From NCBI RefSeq assembly GCF_001618885.1, contig NZ_CP015114.1, forward strand, positions 930,001-994,000: DNA of 64,000 nt, given 5' to 3'. Under the pieces are notes generated by a model that saw only the letters and a list, made by a program, of their open reading frames with translations, was not told the DNA's origin and ran no database searches. Shown here one piece after another: positions 27,534 through 35,695 of the stretch (the first letter of the stretch is position 1; every line of letters begins with the position of its first letter). The stretch comes from Staphylococcus condimenti (lineage in GTDB: Bacteria; Bacillota; Bacilli; Staphylococcales; Staphylococcaceae). Position numbers and translations under genes: made by a program.

Positions 27534-28342
27534 TACTCATCGCGTCCATCAGAAATGAACGAATCATGTACTCGTTTCCAGAACGGGAACGGTCTAAAAC
27601 GTGCAAAACGAATTTCTTCTTCAGACACTTTATATTCAATACTCTTCACATTATGGTGTTTTGTTGTAACATGATCGATTGAAGTCATAATTGTCTTTTG
27701 ATCTACAGGTGTAATTAGGCAATAATGATGTGCCGGCAATACTAATGGCGAACCTACTGTTCGGAATACACGGTTGTTGATAGATGCAATTTCTGTTAAT
27801 TGAATTGCACGTAATGATGGGTGGATTAAAGCTCCACCAAGCGCTTTATTATAGGCTGTAGATCCTGAAGGTGTTGAGATACATAAGCCATCTCCTCTAA
27901 AACGTTCGAAGTGTTTTCCTCTCAAACTAACATCTGCAACTAATGTAGTATTGTCCTCAGTTTTCATGGTCGCTTCATTCAACGCAATATGATGTGACGG
28001 ATTTTTTTCATCATTATAATGGACTGTGATATCAATTAAAGGATATTTAATTACTTCATAATCTCCATCATTAATTTCTCTTATCAACTTATCTGATTCA
28101 TGCGGTAGCCAATCAGCATAGAAACCTAAATGTCCTGTATGTACCCCAACAAATGCTGTTTCCGATAATCTATAGCTATATTTATGAAAAGCTTCTAAAA
28201 GTGTTCCATCCCCACCGACTGAAATGACAATTTCAGGCGTTTCAGTATCTTTTATCATCTTTGTATCTTGCATTTGTGCTTCCATATTTTCTTTGATGCT
28301 GTTGGATTTATGATCTCCCTTTGACACAATATTATATCGCAT
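27533..28342 (-). CDS. nadK: NAD kinase
   Basis: Phosphorylates NAD to NADP. The 269-aa protein shows the signature [10 protein letters not shown] (Gly43-Asp45 onward) and the second conserved motif NEATM around residue 121, plus the glycine-rich [15 protein letters not shown] segment. ATG 28342 sits behind GAGGTG and gives [10 protein letters not shown] and the standard staphylococcal length; the frame extends 4 codons further up without a site. It lies between relQ (gap of 8 bases) and the pseudouridine synthase (1-base overlap). Confidence 0.95.
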   Translation of the reverse strand: MRYNIVSKGDHKSNSIKENMEAQMQDTKMIKDTETPEIVISVGGDGTLLEAFHKYSYRLSETAFVGVHTGHLGFYADWLPHESDKLIREINDGDYEVIKYPLIDITVHYNDEKNPSHHIALNEATMKTEDNTTLVADVSLRGKHFERFRGDGLCISTPSGSTAYNKALGGALIHPSLRAIQLTEIASINNRVFRTVGSPLVLPAHHYCLITPVDQKTIMTSIDHVTTKHHNVKSIEYKVSEEEIRFARFRPFPFWKRVHDSFISDGRDE

Positions 28343-28350
28343 GCTGCACC

Positions 28351-28986
28351 TCACTCTTGATTATGTTTTTTCGCCCTTTTTTTTGAATAGTATCGCTGCG
28401 CTTCTTGAATTTCATCTTTTATTTCAGACATTTCTTCATCTAAAGAAAAAGCGGCTTCAGCTGCATTTTCTAAACGTTTCTGAATTTCTGGAGGGTAATC
28501 GCCATCATATTTATAGCGTAAAGTGTGCTCAATTGTAGCCCAGAAATTCATCGCTAATGTACGTATTTGTATTTCAGCTAAGATTTTGCTTTGGCCTTCC
28601 AATGTTTCAATCGGATATTCAATAATAACATGATATGAACGATAACCGCTCTCTTTTGTATTATTAATATAATCTCTTTCTTCTACCACTTTAAAATCTT
28701 TTCTTTGGCGTAATAAATTTACAACAATTTCTATGTCATCAACGAATTGGCACATAATACGCAACCCTGCAATATCGTACATTTCTTCATGCAGGCGATC
28801 AAACGGAATTCCTCGTTCTGTAGCCTTTTCAATAATGCTTGTTAAAGGTTTAACACGACCGGTCACAAATTCAATTGGCGACGCATCTTGTTCTAAGTCA
28901 TATATTTTGCGCAAACCTTTCAACTTTATCTTTAATTCATCAACTGCTTGTCTATAAGGGGTTAAAAATCGGTCCCATTGATTCAT
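28351..28986 (-). CDS. relQ: Small alarmone synthetase RelQ
   Basis: A 211-aa single-domain (p)ppGpp synthetase without hydrolase or TGS/ACT domains. The synthetase fold shows [16 protein letters not shown], the [10 protein letters not shown] motif, a [12 protein letters not shown] loop and [17 protein letters not shown]. The RGIPFDRL segment identifies the RelQ/YjbM type rather than RelP. It is produced under cell-wall stress in S. aureus. The gene sits 16 bases after the UPF0738 gene and directly before nadK, the usual staphylococcal order. Confidence 0.93.
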   Translation of the reverse strand: MNQWDRFLTPYRQAVDELKIKLKGLRKIYDLEQDASPIEFVTGRVKPLTSIIEKATERGIPFDRLHEEMYDIAGLRIMCQFVDDIEIVVNLLRQRKDFKVVEERDYINNTKESGYRSYHVIIEYPIETLEGQSKILAEIQIRTLAMNFWATIEHTLRYKYDGDYPPEIQKRLENAAEAAFSLDEEMSEIKDEIQEAQRYYSKKRAKKHNQE

Positions 28987-29002
28987 AGTGATTCACTCCG
29001 CT

Positions 29003-29350
29003 TCACTCCAACTCAAATGCTTCTTCAACTTCTGCTACAAAGTCTTTGCCGTAATTTGAGTTGCCTTTAATATTACTTAAAATATAGTCTAACTCTTGAT
29101 CAAAATCTTCTAGTTTTAAATCATCATTGATATATATTGTTTTACCCTTATTTTCATGAAGCATCGACCACGTTTCTTTCACAAAGATAAGATACGAATA
29201 GGATTGACCATCATCTAATATATAGGCAAATCCATAATTATCGCTATCTACAAGCATTTGTCCTGCCTCTTTTAAACCTTCTGTAGATTTATCAGTATAG
29301 CAATAGATGCCATCGTCTTTCACCTTGATTTCATTCACATAAATTCGCAT
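29003..29350 (-). CDS. UPF0738 family protein (unknown function)
   Basis: A 115-aa acidic cytosolic protein found in staphylococci at this place. It shows strand-rich stretches ([27 protein letters not shown]-like, [11 protein letters not shown]) and an acidic C-terminal helix ending [12 protein letters not shown]. No catalytic motif is visible. ATG 29350 is chosen because AAGGAGG lies 9 nt upstream; an ATG at 29380 has no site. It is first in the run that continues through relQ, nadK, rluD-like and mgtE. Confidence 0.85.
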   Translation of the reverse strand: MRIYVNEIKVKDDGIYCYTDKSTEGLKEAGQMLVDSDNYGFAYILDDGQSYSYLIFVKETWSMLHENKGKTIYINDDLKLEDFDQELDYILSNIKGNSNYGKDFVAEVEEAFELE

Positions 29351-29502
29351 ACCTTTGTTCCTCCTTGTGTTATTCCTCATTATTTTAACATATGTACAGA
29401 GTCCATTACATAACCTAAACCATTACTCTATTTATAAAGAATTTGAATTACTTTCAATCAATAAAAAAATCATCCATAATAGATAGACAAAGAGGTGATA
29501 AT

Positions 29503-30075
29503 ATGGCGATTAATCAAGAAATTGAATACAAACAACTCTTATCTGAAAACCAATACAATGAAATAAAAAGTGCCTTTTTCAATGGGCAAAATGCTTTCAC
29601 ACAAACTAACTATTATATTGATACACCTAATTTTGAATTAGCAGAACATTTAATGGCTTTGCGTATTCGTCAAATTGATAATAATTATGAAATGACATTG
29701 AAAGTGCCTGCCAAAGTTGGCTTGACCGAATACAATCATGAAACTGAAATTGTGCCAGAAGAAGGACTACATATTCAACCTGAACAATTACCAGATGATA
29801 TTTATTCAGTTTTGCAAAAAAACAACATTAATTTTGAACAACTCAATATATTAGGTAATCTTACGACACACCGTATCGAAACTGAAATTAAAGAAGGATT
29901 GCTGGTTTTAGACCACAGTGAATATTTAGGAACTGAAGATTATGAATTAGAATTCGAAGTTGATAACCCTGAAATTGGTTTAAAAAAGTTTCAAGAGATT
30001 TTAAAAGAATTCAATATTAAATCAGAAATTCCAAAAAATAAAGTTGCACGATTTTTCGAAGTTAAAAGTAAATAA
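29503..30075 (+). CDS. CYTH-domain protein YjbK (triphosphate-processing fold)
   Basis: A 190-aa CYTH/triphosphate tunnel metalloenzyme. The diagnostic ExExK is Glu6-Glu8-Lys10 in QEIEYKQLL. Further charged residues line the tunnel strands (ALRIRQ, MTLKVP, HETEIV, LEFEVD). Such proteins bind or hydrolyse triphosphates such as inorganic tripolyphosphate; the substrate here is not known. The ATG at 29503 has GAGGTGAT 4 nt upstream and replaces an upstream TTG at 29443. It is divergent from the UPF0738 gene. Confidence 0.87.
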   Translation: MAINQEIEYKQLLSENQYNEIKSAFFNGQNAFTQTNYYIDTPNFELAEHLMALRIRQIDNNYEMTLKVPAKVGLTEYNHETEIVPEEGLHIQPEQLPDDIYSVLQKNNINFEQLNILGNLTTHRIETEIKEGLLVLDHSEYLGTEDYELEFEVDNPEIGLKKFQEILKEFNIKSEIPKNKVARFFEVKSK

Positions 30076-30177
30076 ATTCACGGAAAATGTATAATCCTCT
30101 ACATCAAAAGTCGTATTACTTTAAAATGTAAAAATTCATGTTATATTAGATATATATTTAAGGAACAGGGTGATGTT

Positions 30178-30550
30178 ATGGCTCCAAAACCATATGAAGT
30201 CATAGGTAAAGAGAGATTATATAGTATGATAGATTACTTTTATTCGCTTGTTGAAAAAGACGAAAGAATAAATTATCTATTTCCTGGGGATTTTGCTGAA
30301 ACCAGCCGAAAACAAAAACAATTTTTAACACAATTTCTAGGCGGACCAGCATTATATACTGAAGAACATGGTCACCCTATGTTAAAAATGCGGCATATGG
30401 AATTTAGAATTACGCCGTTTGAAAGAGATGCTTGGTTAGATAATATGAATAAAGCGATTCAACATGCAGAACTGCCTGCAGGTTGTTGGTGAATATCTAT
30501 ATGAAAGATTGCGCATGACCGCACATCATATGGTTAATTCTGAAAATTAA
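30178..30550 (+). pseudogene. yjbI: Truncated haemoglobin YjbI, frame broken near the C-terminus
   Basis: A group II truncated haemoglobin. The frame from ATG 30178 gives 104 residues, including LFPGDFAETSRKQKQFLTQFLGG, the proximal-histidine region MLKMRHMEF and RDAWLDNM, then stops at TGA 30490-30492. The missing helix H (GEYLYERLRMTAHHMVNSEN) follows in another frame and ends at TAA 30548-30550. Removing one T from GGTTG at 30481-30485 restores ELPAGVGEYLYERL, as in S. aureus. Either a one-base insertion or a read error is responsible. The truncated product lacks the last helix and may not hold haem stably. It lies directly upstream of yjbH. Confidence 0.85.
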
Positions 30551-30565
30551 TTGTAGGTGAATTAG

Positions 30566-31351
30566 ATGTCTGAAGAATTGAAATTAATATGTAACAATAG
30601 ACAAGATGAAACCAACCTTTCACCTGTGAGTAAAATTGAAATTTATTCTTTCTTCGATCCTTTTGATGAAGATTGCTTCAAACTTTCAGCAATCTTGTCA
30701 AAATTAAGAGTTGAATATAAACAATATATCCGTATTCGTCATATTTTAAACCCATCATTGAGAATTTTGACGAAGTGTCAAGCACAAAGCAGCTCTGAAA
30801 ATGATAATATCGCGTTGGCATACAAAGCAGCAGAGTTACAAGGTCGTTCTCGCGCGGAACGTTTCATCCATTTGATGCAAAATGAAATAATACCTAAGCG
30901 AGATATTATTACAGAACAAATGATAAAGGAAGCTGCTAAAAATGCAGGTTTAGATTATGAAGTTTTCAAGGAAGACTTAAAGAGCGGAAAACTTAAAGAA
31001 AGCTTGAAAGTTGATTTACACATTGCACGGGAAATGGAAATAGATCAAGCCCCTTCCCTTGTTTTCTTCAATGAAGATGTTACTGAAGAAGGGTTAAAAG
31101 TTGAAGGTTTATATCCTTATCATATTTATACTTATATTATTAATGAATTGATGGGTACACCTATCGAAAAAGAATTACCACCTAAGCTCGAGACTTATAT
31201 AAAAGAACAACAATTTGTTACATTTGAAGAATTATTAACGATATATGAATGGCCAGAAAAGATGTTATTGAAAGAGTTGAAGAAATTAGCTCTGCAACAA
31301 AAAATAGAAAAACTTAGCAATCCTGAAGGAGACTTCTGGAAAGCAAAATAA
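30566..31351 (+). CDS. yjbH: YjbH, ClpXP adaptor for Spx degradation
   Basis: A 261-aa DsbA-like thioredoxin-fold protein. YjbH presents the regulator Spx to ClpXP and is sequestered or aggregated during disulfide stress. Diagnostic segments are SKIEIYSFFDPFDEDCF near residues 23-39, ILNPSLRILTKCQAQ, AYKAAELQGRSRAERFIHLMQNEIIPKR and the C-terminal IYEWPEKMLLKELKKLA. Only one cysteine remains at the active-site-like position, which does not impair adaptor function in S. aureus. spx itself lies 6 kb downstream. It follows yjbI by 15 bases; a nested terminator comes next. Confidence 0.94.
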   Translation: MSEELKLICNNRQDETNLSPVSKIEIYSFFDPFDEDCFKLSAILSKLRVEYKQYIRIRHILNPSLRILTKCQAQSSSENDNIALAYKAAELQGRSRAERFIHLMQNEIIPKRDIITEQMIKEAAKNAGLDYEVFKEDLKSGKLKESLKVDLHIAREMEIDQAPSLVFFNEDVTEEGLKVEGLYPYHIYTYIINELMGTPIEKELPPKLETYIKEQQFVTFEELLTIYEWPEKMLLKELKKLALQQKIEKLSNPEGDFWKAK

Positions 31352-31363
31352 GTCATTTACTTA

Positions 31364-31440
31364 AGCACTTGCACATTACGTAGTTTAACCAAAAAGTTCA
31401 ACTTTTGGTTAAACTATTTTTTAATGCAAGTGCTTTTTTT
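31364..31440 (+). terminator. Nested double-hairpin terminator after yjbH
   Basis: An inner stem TAGTTTAACCAAAAG / CTTTTGGTTAAACTA lies within an outer stem AGCACTTGCA / TGCAAGTGCT, which is followed by a run of T. Two hairpins one inside the other make an unusually long terminator. Confidence 0.85.
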
Positions 31441-31735
31441 ATTCGATATATGTATTGGATTGGATTGCATTTAACATATACATCCCTTCTATTATCACAA
31501 AACCACTTTTAATTTTATATTACTAGCAATACATTTTATAACCAGATTCTTTCACTTCATTAAGGTCTCCGCTATTCAATTGCTCATAATTCAATTTTTA
31601 TCTTTAATTTATCAATTTATCCTATACCAAATAATTCGTTTATACTTTAATTCTATCATTCGAAAACAAATTTTTTATATAACAAATTATATGTTATATT
31701 CGAATTGAGATATTTTGCATTATTAATTATTAAAA
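31441..31735. other. AT-rich leader region upstream of the staphopain gene
   Basis: Nearly 300 bases with no open frame. It holds the ATATAACA/TGTTATAT palindrome listed separately and several weak -10-like sequences, such as a TTGAGA at 31705 with TATTAA 17 bases later. The composition is more AT-rich than the flanking core genes. Nothing else could be supported. Confidence 0.5.
31677..31699. promoter_or_regulatory. Palindrome upstream of the staphopain gene (possible operator)
   Basis: Perfect 8-bp arms ATATAACA (31677-31684) and TGTTATAT (31692-31699) are separated by seven bases, about 40 bases before the first start codon. Size and spacing suit a winged-helix (MarR/SarA-type) dimer. The regulator is unknown. 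Confidence 0.4.
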
Positions 31736-32917
31736 ATGATTGGAGGAATTATTTTTAATAACACCAAGTCTCTTTTAAAAAGCTTTACTATTATTTTATT
31801 CTCATTGATTATGGCACTGAGCGGATTACTTACTTTTTCAACACCAAACCAAGCACAAGCTGCAAGCAAAGCATCTCTAAAAGTAAAAGTCAGCAATACT
31901 GAAGTTCCTGCGAATGCTGAACAACAAGCTGAATCACAATTCTCCAGCTACGCGCAAGCACTATCTCAAATTGACAAATCAGGTACAAATGGAGAATATA
32001 AATTAGGTAAACCGTTTAAAATTTATAAATTTAATGGACAAGAAGACGGCAACTATTACTTCCCTGTATTACAAGGTGAACATATTAAATATGTATTGAC
32101 TGTCACTCCTAAAAATGAAAATGATGTCAATGCAGATAAAAATAGTGCAAATTACAGTGTGCGTATTTCTAAATTTATCGCAGACTCATTAAACCAATAT
32201 CGTCAGGCAAATACACCAATCACTATATTTACAAATAAAGATGGTTACTTTGCAGAACACAATCATAAAATTGAAATGATTAAGCAAACAAAATTAGCTG
32301 ATGATAAAACTGCACCAAGTACACCGGCTGCCCCTAAAATGCAAATGAATAAAACAGTAGATGCTTCACAACCAATTTCTCAACAAAGAAGTGTCGCTAC
32401 AAAATATGTCAACACATTACCTCACTTCCAAATTCGTGAAACTCAAGGCAATAATGGCTGGTGCGCAGGATTCACGATGGCCGCATTATTAAATGCTACT
32501 AAAAACACTAACCAATATAGAGCACAAGATATTATGAGAACGATCCATCCTGGTTTATCAGGACAACGATTCCAATTTACAGGTCTAACACCTGATGAAA
32601 TGATTCAATATGGTCGTTCACAAGGCAAAAACCCAACTTATTATAACAGTATGCCAAGTTATGATATGGTAGACCAATATACATCAGATAATAAGGGTAT
32701 AGCTATACTAAGCGAAAGAGTAGAGTCAACTAATGGATTACATGGCCGTCATGCAATGGCTGTAGTAGGAAATGCTGTACTCGCAAACAATCAAAAAGTA
32801 ATTGTATTTTGGAACCCATGGGATAGTGATGTATCATTACAACCAGTAGATAGTAACATCATTCCAGTTTCAGACGGTTCTCACTTTAGATGGTTTGCAT
32901 CTATCCCTGGTTACTAA
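31736..32917 (+). CDS. Secreted staphopain-type cysteine protease (peptidase C47)
   Basis: A 393-aa preproprotein. Signal peptide about 1-42 (hydrophobic core SFTIILFSLIMALSGLL, cleavage near AQA), a propeptide of about 175 residues (KPFKIYKFNGQEDGNYYFPVL), then a papain-like mature domain starting near 220. Catalytic Cys243 is in QGNNGWCAGF, His339 in HAMAVVGNA and Asn360 in FWNPWD, as in staphopains A and B. It is secreted as a zymogen and degrades host or matrix proteins. The next gene is its inhibitor. The start is odd: GGAGGA lies downstream of the first ATG (31736) and no ATG/GTG/TTG follows at proper spacing. Closer to ScpA/Ecp than SspB by eye. Confidence 0.92.
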   Translation: MIGGIIFNNTKSLLKSFTIILFSLIMALSGLLTFSTPNQAQAASKASLKVKVSNTEVPANAEQQAESQFSSYAQALSQIDKSGTNGEYKLGKPFKIYKFNGQEDGNYYFPVLQGEHIKYVLTVTPKNENDVNADKNSANYSVRISKFIADSLNQYRQANTPITIFTNKDGYFAEHNHKIEMIKQTKLADDKTAPSTPAAPKMQMNKTVDASQPISQQRSVATKYVNTLPHFQIRETQGNNGWCAGFTMAALLNATKNTNQYRAQDIMRTIHPGLSGQRFQFTGLTPDEMIQYGRSQGKNPTYYNSMPSYDMVDQYTSDNKGIAILSERVESTNGLHGRHAMAVVGNAVLANNQKVIVFWNPWDSDVSLQPVDSNIIPVSDGSHFRWFASIPGY

Positions 32918-32947
32918 ACTGGTTATTGAAAAGGAATGACTTGTAAT

Positions 32948-33277
32948 ATGGAAAAAATAAACTTTAATGTGAAATATCTCGAATCTTTATCAAAAGCAGC
33001 AGAAGAATTATTGAATCACTTTAAAGGCGAATGGATCAGCCAAGATGATTCGCTTTCAGTTAATATACGTATACTTTATGCAGCACCTAGCGACTTAGAA
33101 GATATTTATGATATCAAAACAATAAGCACTACGGATAACGAATTAAATCTGTCACAAACTTCATCTCAAGATTTTGTAGTTTGTTTAAAAAAGAAGGATT
33201 TACAACATATCATTTATGAAGTTATGAATATTGAAGGTATCGGAAGTTCTAAGCCTTATTTATTAGAAAAAGGATAA
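32948..33277 (+). CDS. Staphostatin-type inhibitor of the adjacent staphopain
   Basis: A 109-aa cytosolic protein without a signal peptide, the exact size of staphostatins A and B. These lipocalin-like barrels block prematurely active staphopain inside the producing cell. The C-terminal binding loop EGIGSSKP (95-103) matches the family pattern GIGTSRP of staphostatin B, so Gly99-Ser100 would sit in the P1-P1' position of the protease. Overall similarity to the S. aureus proteins is low elsewhere, which is normal for this family. ATG 32948 is preferred, about 12 nt behind AAGGA; ATG 32936 touches that site. It starts 30 bases after the protease gene, forming a two-gene operon. Confidence 0.88.
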   Translation: MEKINFNVKYLESLSKAAEELLNHFKGEWISQDDSLSVNIRILYAAPSDLEDIYDIKTISTTDNELNLSQTSSQDFVVCLKKKDLQHIIYEVMNIEGIGSSKPYLLEKG

Positions 33278-33329
33278 CCCCACTTTTTTCTAATACCAAA
33301 AGCCTCTCTCACCTATACAATGAAGTTAA

Positions 33330-33376
33330 AATACCGGCAGGAGCATGAATTGAATTCATGCACTGCCGGTATTATT
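33330..33376 (+). terminator. Terminator after the staphopain-staphostatin operon
   Basis: Long hairpin with arms AATACCGGCA and TGCCGGTATT plus inner arms GCATGAATT/AATTCATGC, followed by ATTTTAT. Confidence 0.88.
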
Positions 33377-33400
33377 TTATATCAATTAAAAAATTCCAAT

Positions 33401-33498
33401 AAAAAAACGCCGTGTATTCAGACACGGCGCTAAACAAAGGGGATGGGAGAAATTTTTCACTTCAAACAAAGGGGTATGTTTGTTATGTGATTAATTTC
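33401..33498 (-). ncRNA. rsaE: Small regulatory RNA RsaE (RoxS family)
   Basis: The minus strand reads GAAATTAATCACATAACAAA at the start. It then has two unpaired C-rich seed regions, CATACCCCTTTG and TCCCATCCCCTTTG, and ends in the terminator GCGCCGTGT-N6-ACACGGCG followed by seven T. This is the conserved RsaE/RoxS sequence, about 98 nt. RsaE pairs with ribosome sites of TCA-cycle, folate and other metabolic mRNAs under low oxygen or nitric oxide. Its place just after pepF matches S. aureus. A good promoter lies at the right distance upstream. Confidence 0.93.
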
Positions 33499-33506
33499 AT
33501 GGTCAT

Positions 33507-33535
33507 AATATACCATGCAGAAACCCCCTTTTCAA
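33507..33535 (-). promoter_or_regulatory. SigA-type promoter of rsaE
   Basis: Minus-strand -35 TTGAAA (33535-33530), a 17-base spacer and -10 TATATT (33512-33507). The predicted start near 33498-33500 coincides with the conserved RsaE 5' end. Confidence 0.8.
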
Positions 33536-33578
33536 GACGGTTGTATTATGAAAACGTTTTTGTCACAAACTTGTCATA

Positions 33579-33596
33579 TTGTAAACGATTTCACAA
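33579..33596. promoter_or_regulatory. Candidate Rex operator upstream of rsaE
   Basis: The minus strand reads TTGTGAAATCGTTTACAA, differing at one position from the Rex consensus TTGTGAA-N4-TTCACAA. It lies between the pepF stop and the rsaE -35. RoxS in B. subtilis is repressed by Rex, the NADH sensor. The plus strand of the same bases also resembles a cre site (TTGTAAACGATTTCAC), so a CcpA role is the alternative. Confidence 0.65.
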
Positions 33597-33599
33597 TGT

Positions 33600-35408
33600 T
33601 TAAGCTTTGATTAATTTTTCAAATTCGTCTAATTTTCTTTCAAAAGTTTGACACGCTTGTTCAATTGGTTCAGGTGATTTCATATCTACACCTGCATTTT
33701 TAAGAATTTCAATTGGATAATTTGAGCTGCCTTTTTTCAAGAATTCATTAATATAACGTTTAACTGCAGGTTCCCCTTCATTTAAGATTTGATAACTTAA
33801 ACTTTGTGCTGCACTATAACCTGTAGCATATTGATATACATAGTAATTCATATAGAAATGAGGAATACGTGACCACTCTTTACTGATATCTTCATCAGTA
33901 TCTACAATATCGCCAAAGTATTCTCGATTAAGTTTCGCATATTCTTCATTCATTCTATTAGCAGTCAATGGTTCTCCTGCTTCTTCGATTTGATGAATTT
34001 TATGTTCGAATTCTGCAAACATTGTTTGGCGGAATAAAGTAGCACGGAAACGTTCTAATTCTTGGTTCAATAATAATAAACGGCGTTCATCATCTAAATG
34101 TTTTTCCATATAATCACTTAGTAATGCTTCGTTTGTAGTAGAAGCTACTTCTGCAACAAAGATAGAATAATCACTATGATTAGATGGTTGATTTTTTCTG
34201 CTGAAATAACTGTGAGCAGAATGACCAAATTCATGAATTAACGTGAATAAATCAGATACAGTGTCTGACCAATTTAATAAGATGAATGGATTAGTCAAAT
34301 GAGCTCCAGATGAATAACCGCCTGAACGTTTACCTTTATTTTCATAAACATCTACCCAGCGATTGTTCAGCCCTTCTTTAACCACTTCTAAGTATTCATC
34401 ACCCATTGGTTCTAACGCTTTTAACATCCACTCTACCGCTTCATCATAAGGCATTTCAAATTTAATATCTTTTACTAGCGGTGTATATAAGTCATACATT
34501 TTCATATCATCTAAACCTAATACTTCTTTACGCAAAGCAGTATAGCGATGAAGTAAAGGAAGATATTTATGAACTGTTTTAACTAAGTTATCATATACTT
34601 CTTCAGGAATATGGTTGTTGCTTAACGCTTGTTCACGTGCAGTTTTATAATTGTGTGTACGTGCATTGAATACATGTTTTTTCACTTCGCCTGTTAACGT
34701 AGCAGCTAAAGTATTATTATATGCACCATATGCTTTGTATAAGTTACGGAATGCAGAACGGCGTAATTCACGATCATCAGATTCAAGATATTTAATAAAT
34801 GTACCTTGAGTAAGCGGATGTTTATTTCCATCTTTATCCACTGCATCTTCAAATTCTAAATCCGCATTACTGAACATGCCATAAACATTGCTTGGCGTAG
34901 ATAATGCATCTTGTGCTTCTGTTAATAATTTTTCTTTATCCGCACTTAAAATATGTGGACGTTGTTCATTGATTAATTTCAAATCAAAAGCATAACGTTC
35001 TAAATCTTCATTTTCCTCAATGAATGATTGGATTTTATCTTCATCGATTTGTAGAATTTCTGGCACAAGGAAACTCCAGCTAGAACTTAATTTAATTGCT
35101 AATTGGTGGGCACGAGCTTCATACCCTGTATATTTGTCGTTGCCTGTATCTTGGTCTTGTTTAAGATGAGCATATACATAAACTTTCTCTAATTCTGTTT
35201 CGATTTTATCTTCTAATGCAAGTGCATCATATAATGTTTCTGCACTATCAGCTAAATGGCCTTTATATTTTTCTTCAGCACCTAAATAGCCTTCAACATC
35301 TTTGAAAGCTTTCTCGAACGCTTCATCACTCTCAAAAATAGTTGTTAAATCCCAAGTGTACTCAGGATGTTTTTGTTCTTGTTGTTCTCTTGTCAATTGT
35401 TGACCCAT
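33600..35408 (-). CDS. pepF: Oligoendopeptidase F
   Basis: A cytosolic M3 zinc metallopeptidase that cuts short peptides. The 602-aa protein has the zinc motif HEFGH at 392-396 (LIHEFGHSAHS), with the third ligand Glu in FVAEVASTTNEALL, and a long helical N-terminal part. The preferred start is ATG 35408, 10 nt behind AAGGAGG, giving MGQQLTREQQ. The frame extends upstream to 35480 without support. Monocistronic; rsaE begins about 100 bases beyond its stop in the same direction. Confidence 0.95.
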   Translation of the reverse strand: MGQQLTREQQEQKHPEYTWDLTTIFESDEAFEKAFKDVEGYLGAEEKYKGHLADSAETLYDALALEDKIETELEKVYVYAHLKQDQDTGNDKYTGYEARAHQLAIKLSSSWSFLVPEILQIDEDKIQSFIEENEDLERYAFDLKLINEQRPHILSADKEKLLTEAQDALSTPSNVYGMFSNADLEFEDAVDKDGNKHPLTQGTFIKYLESDDRELRRSAFRNLYKAYGAYNNTLAATLTGEVKKHVFNARTHNYKTAREQALSNNHIPEEVYDNLVKTVHKYLPLLHRYTALRKEVLGLDDMKMYDLYTPLVKDIKFEMPYDEAVEWMLKALEPMGDEYLEVVKEGLNNRWVDVYENKGKRSGGYSSGAHLTNPFILLNWSDTVSDLFTLIHEFGHSAHSYFSRKNQPSNHSDYSIFVAEVASTTNEALLSDYMEKHLDDERRLLLLNQELERFRATLFRQTMFAEFEHKIHQIEEAGEPLTANRMNEEYAKLNREYFGDIVDTDEDISKEWSRIPHFYMNYYVYQYATGYSAAQSLSYQILNEGEPAVKRYINEFLKKGSSNYPIEILKNAGVDMKSPEPIEQACQTFERKLDEFEKLIKA

Positions 35409-35616
35409 ATTCAAAAAGCCTCCTTGAATAATTAAAAATAGTAATAACTTAATTTTCTCATTTATCCCGCTAATTTGCACGTCATTACAACTACGCCCAC
35501 CTTATTTATTAGAATTTACTGATATCTTTAATTAATCCTCACTGCTAAAAATAGAACAATAAATAAAAGCACCTTAAACTTTCAATTCACATCTGAAATT
35601 TGTTTTATTTATAACT

Positions 35617-35661
35617 AAAAAACCCCTAAAACCGAATTTTTCACACTCGATTTTAGGAGTT
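35617..35661 (-). terminator. Terminator after mecA
   Basis: On the minus strand CTCCTAAAATCGA pairs with TTCGGTTTTAGGGG, followed by six T. Confidence 0.85.
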
Positions 35662-35695
35662 CAATATATTATAGAAAGATTTTATCTATATCAAA

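Noticed and set aside
33579-33594. cre site for CcpA as the primary call
   Set aside because: The match is good but one end deviates, while the same bases fit the Rex consensus better and Rex control of the homologous RoxS is known; kept only as an alternative.
33412-33603. Plus-strand 63-codon frame between the staphostatin terminator and pepF
   Set aside because: It runs antisense through RsaE and its promoter, lacks a ribosome site and includes the sRNA terminator stem.
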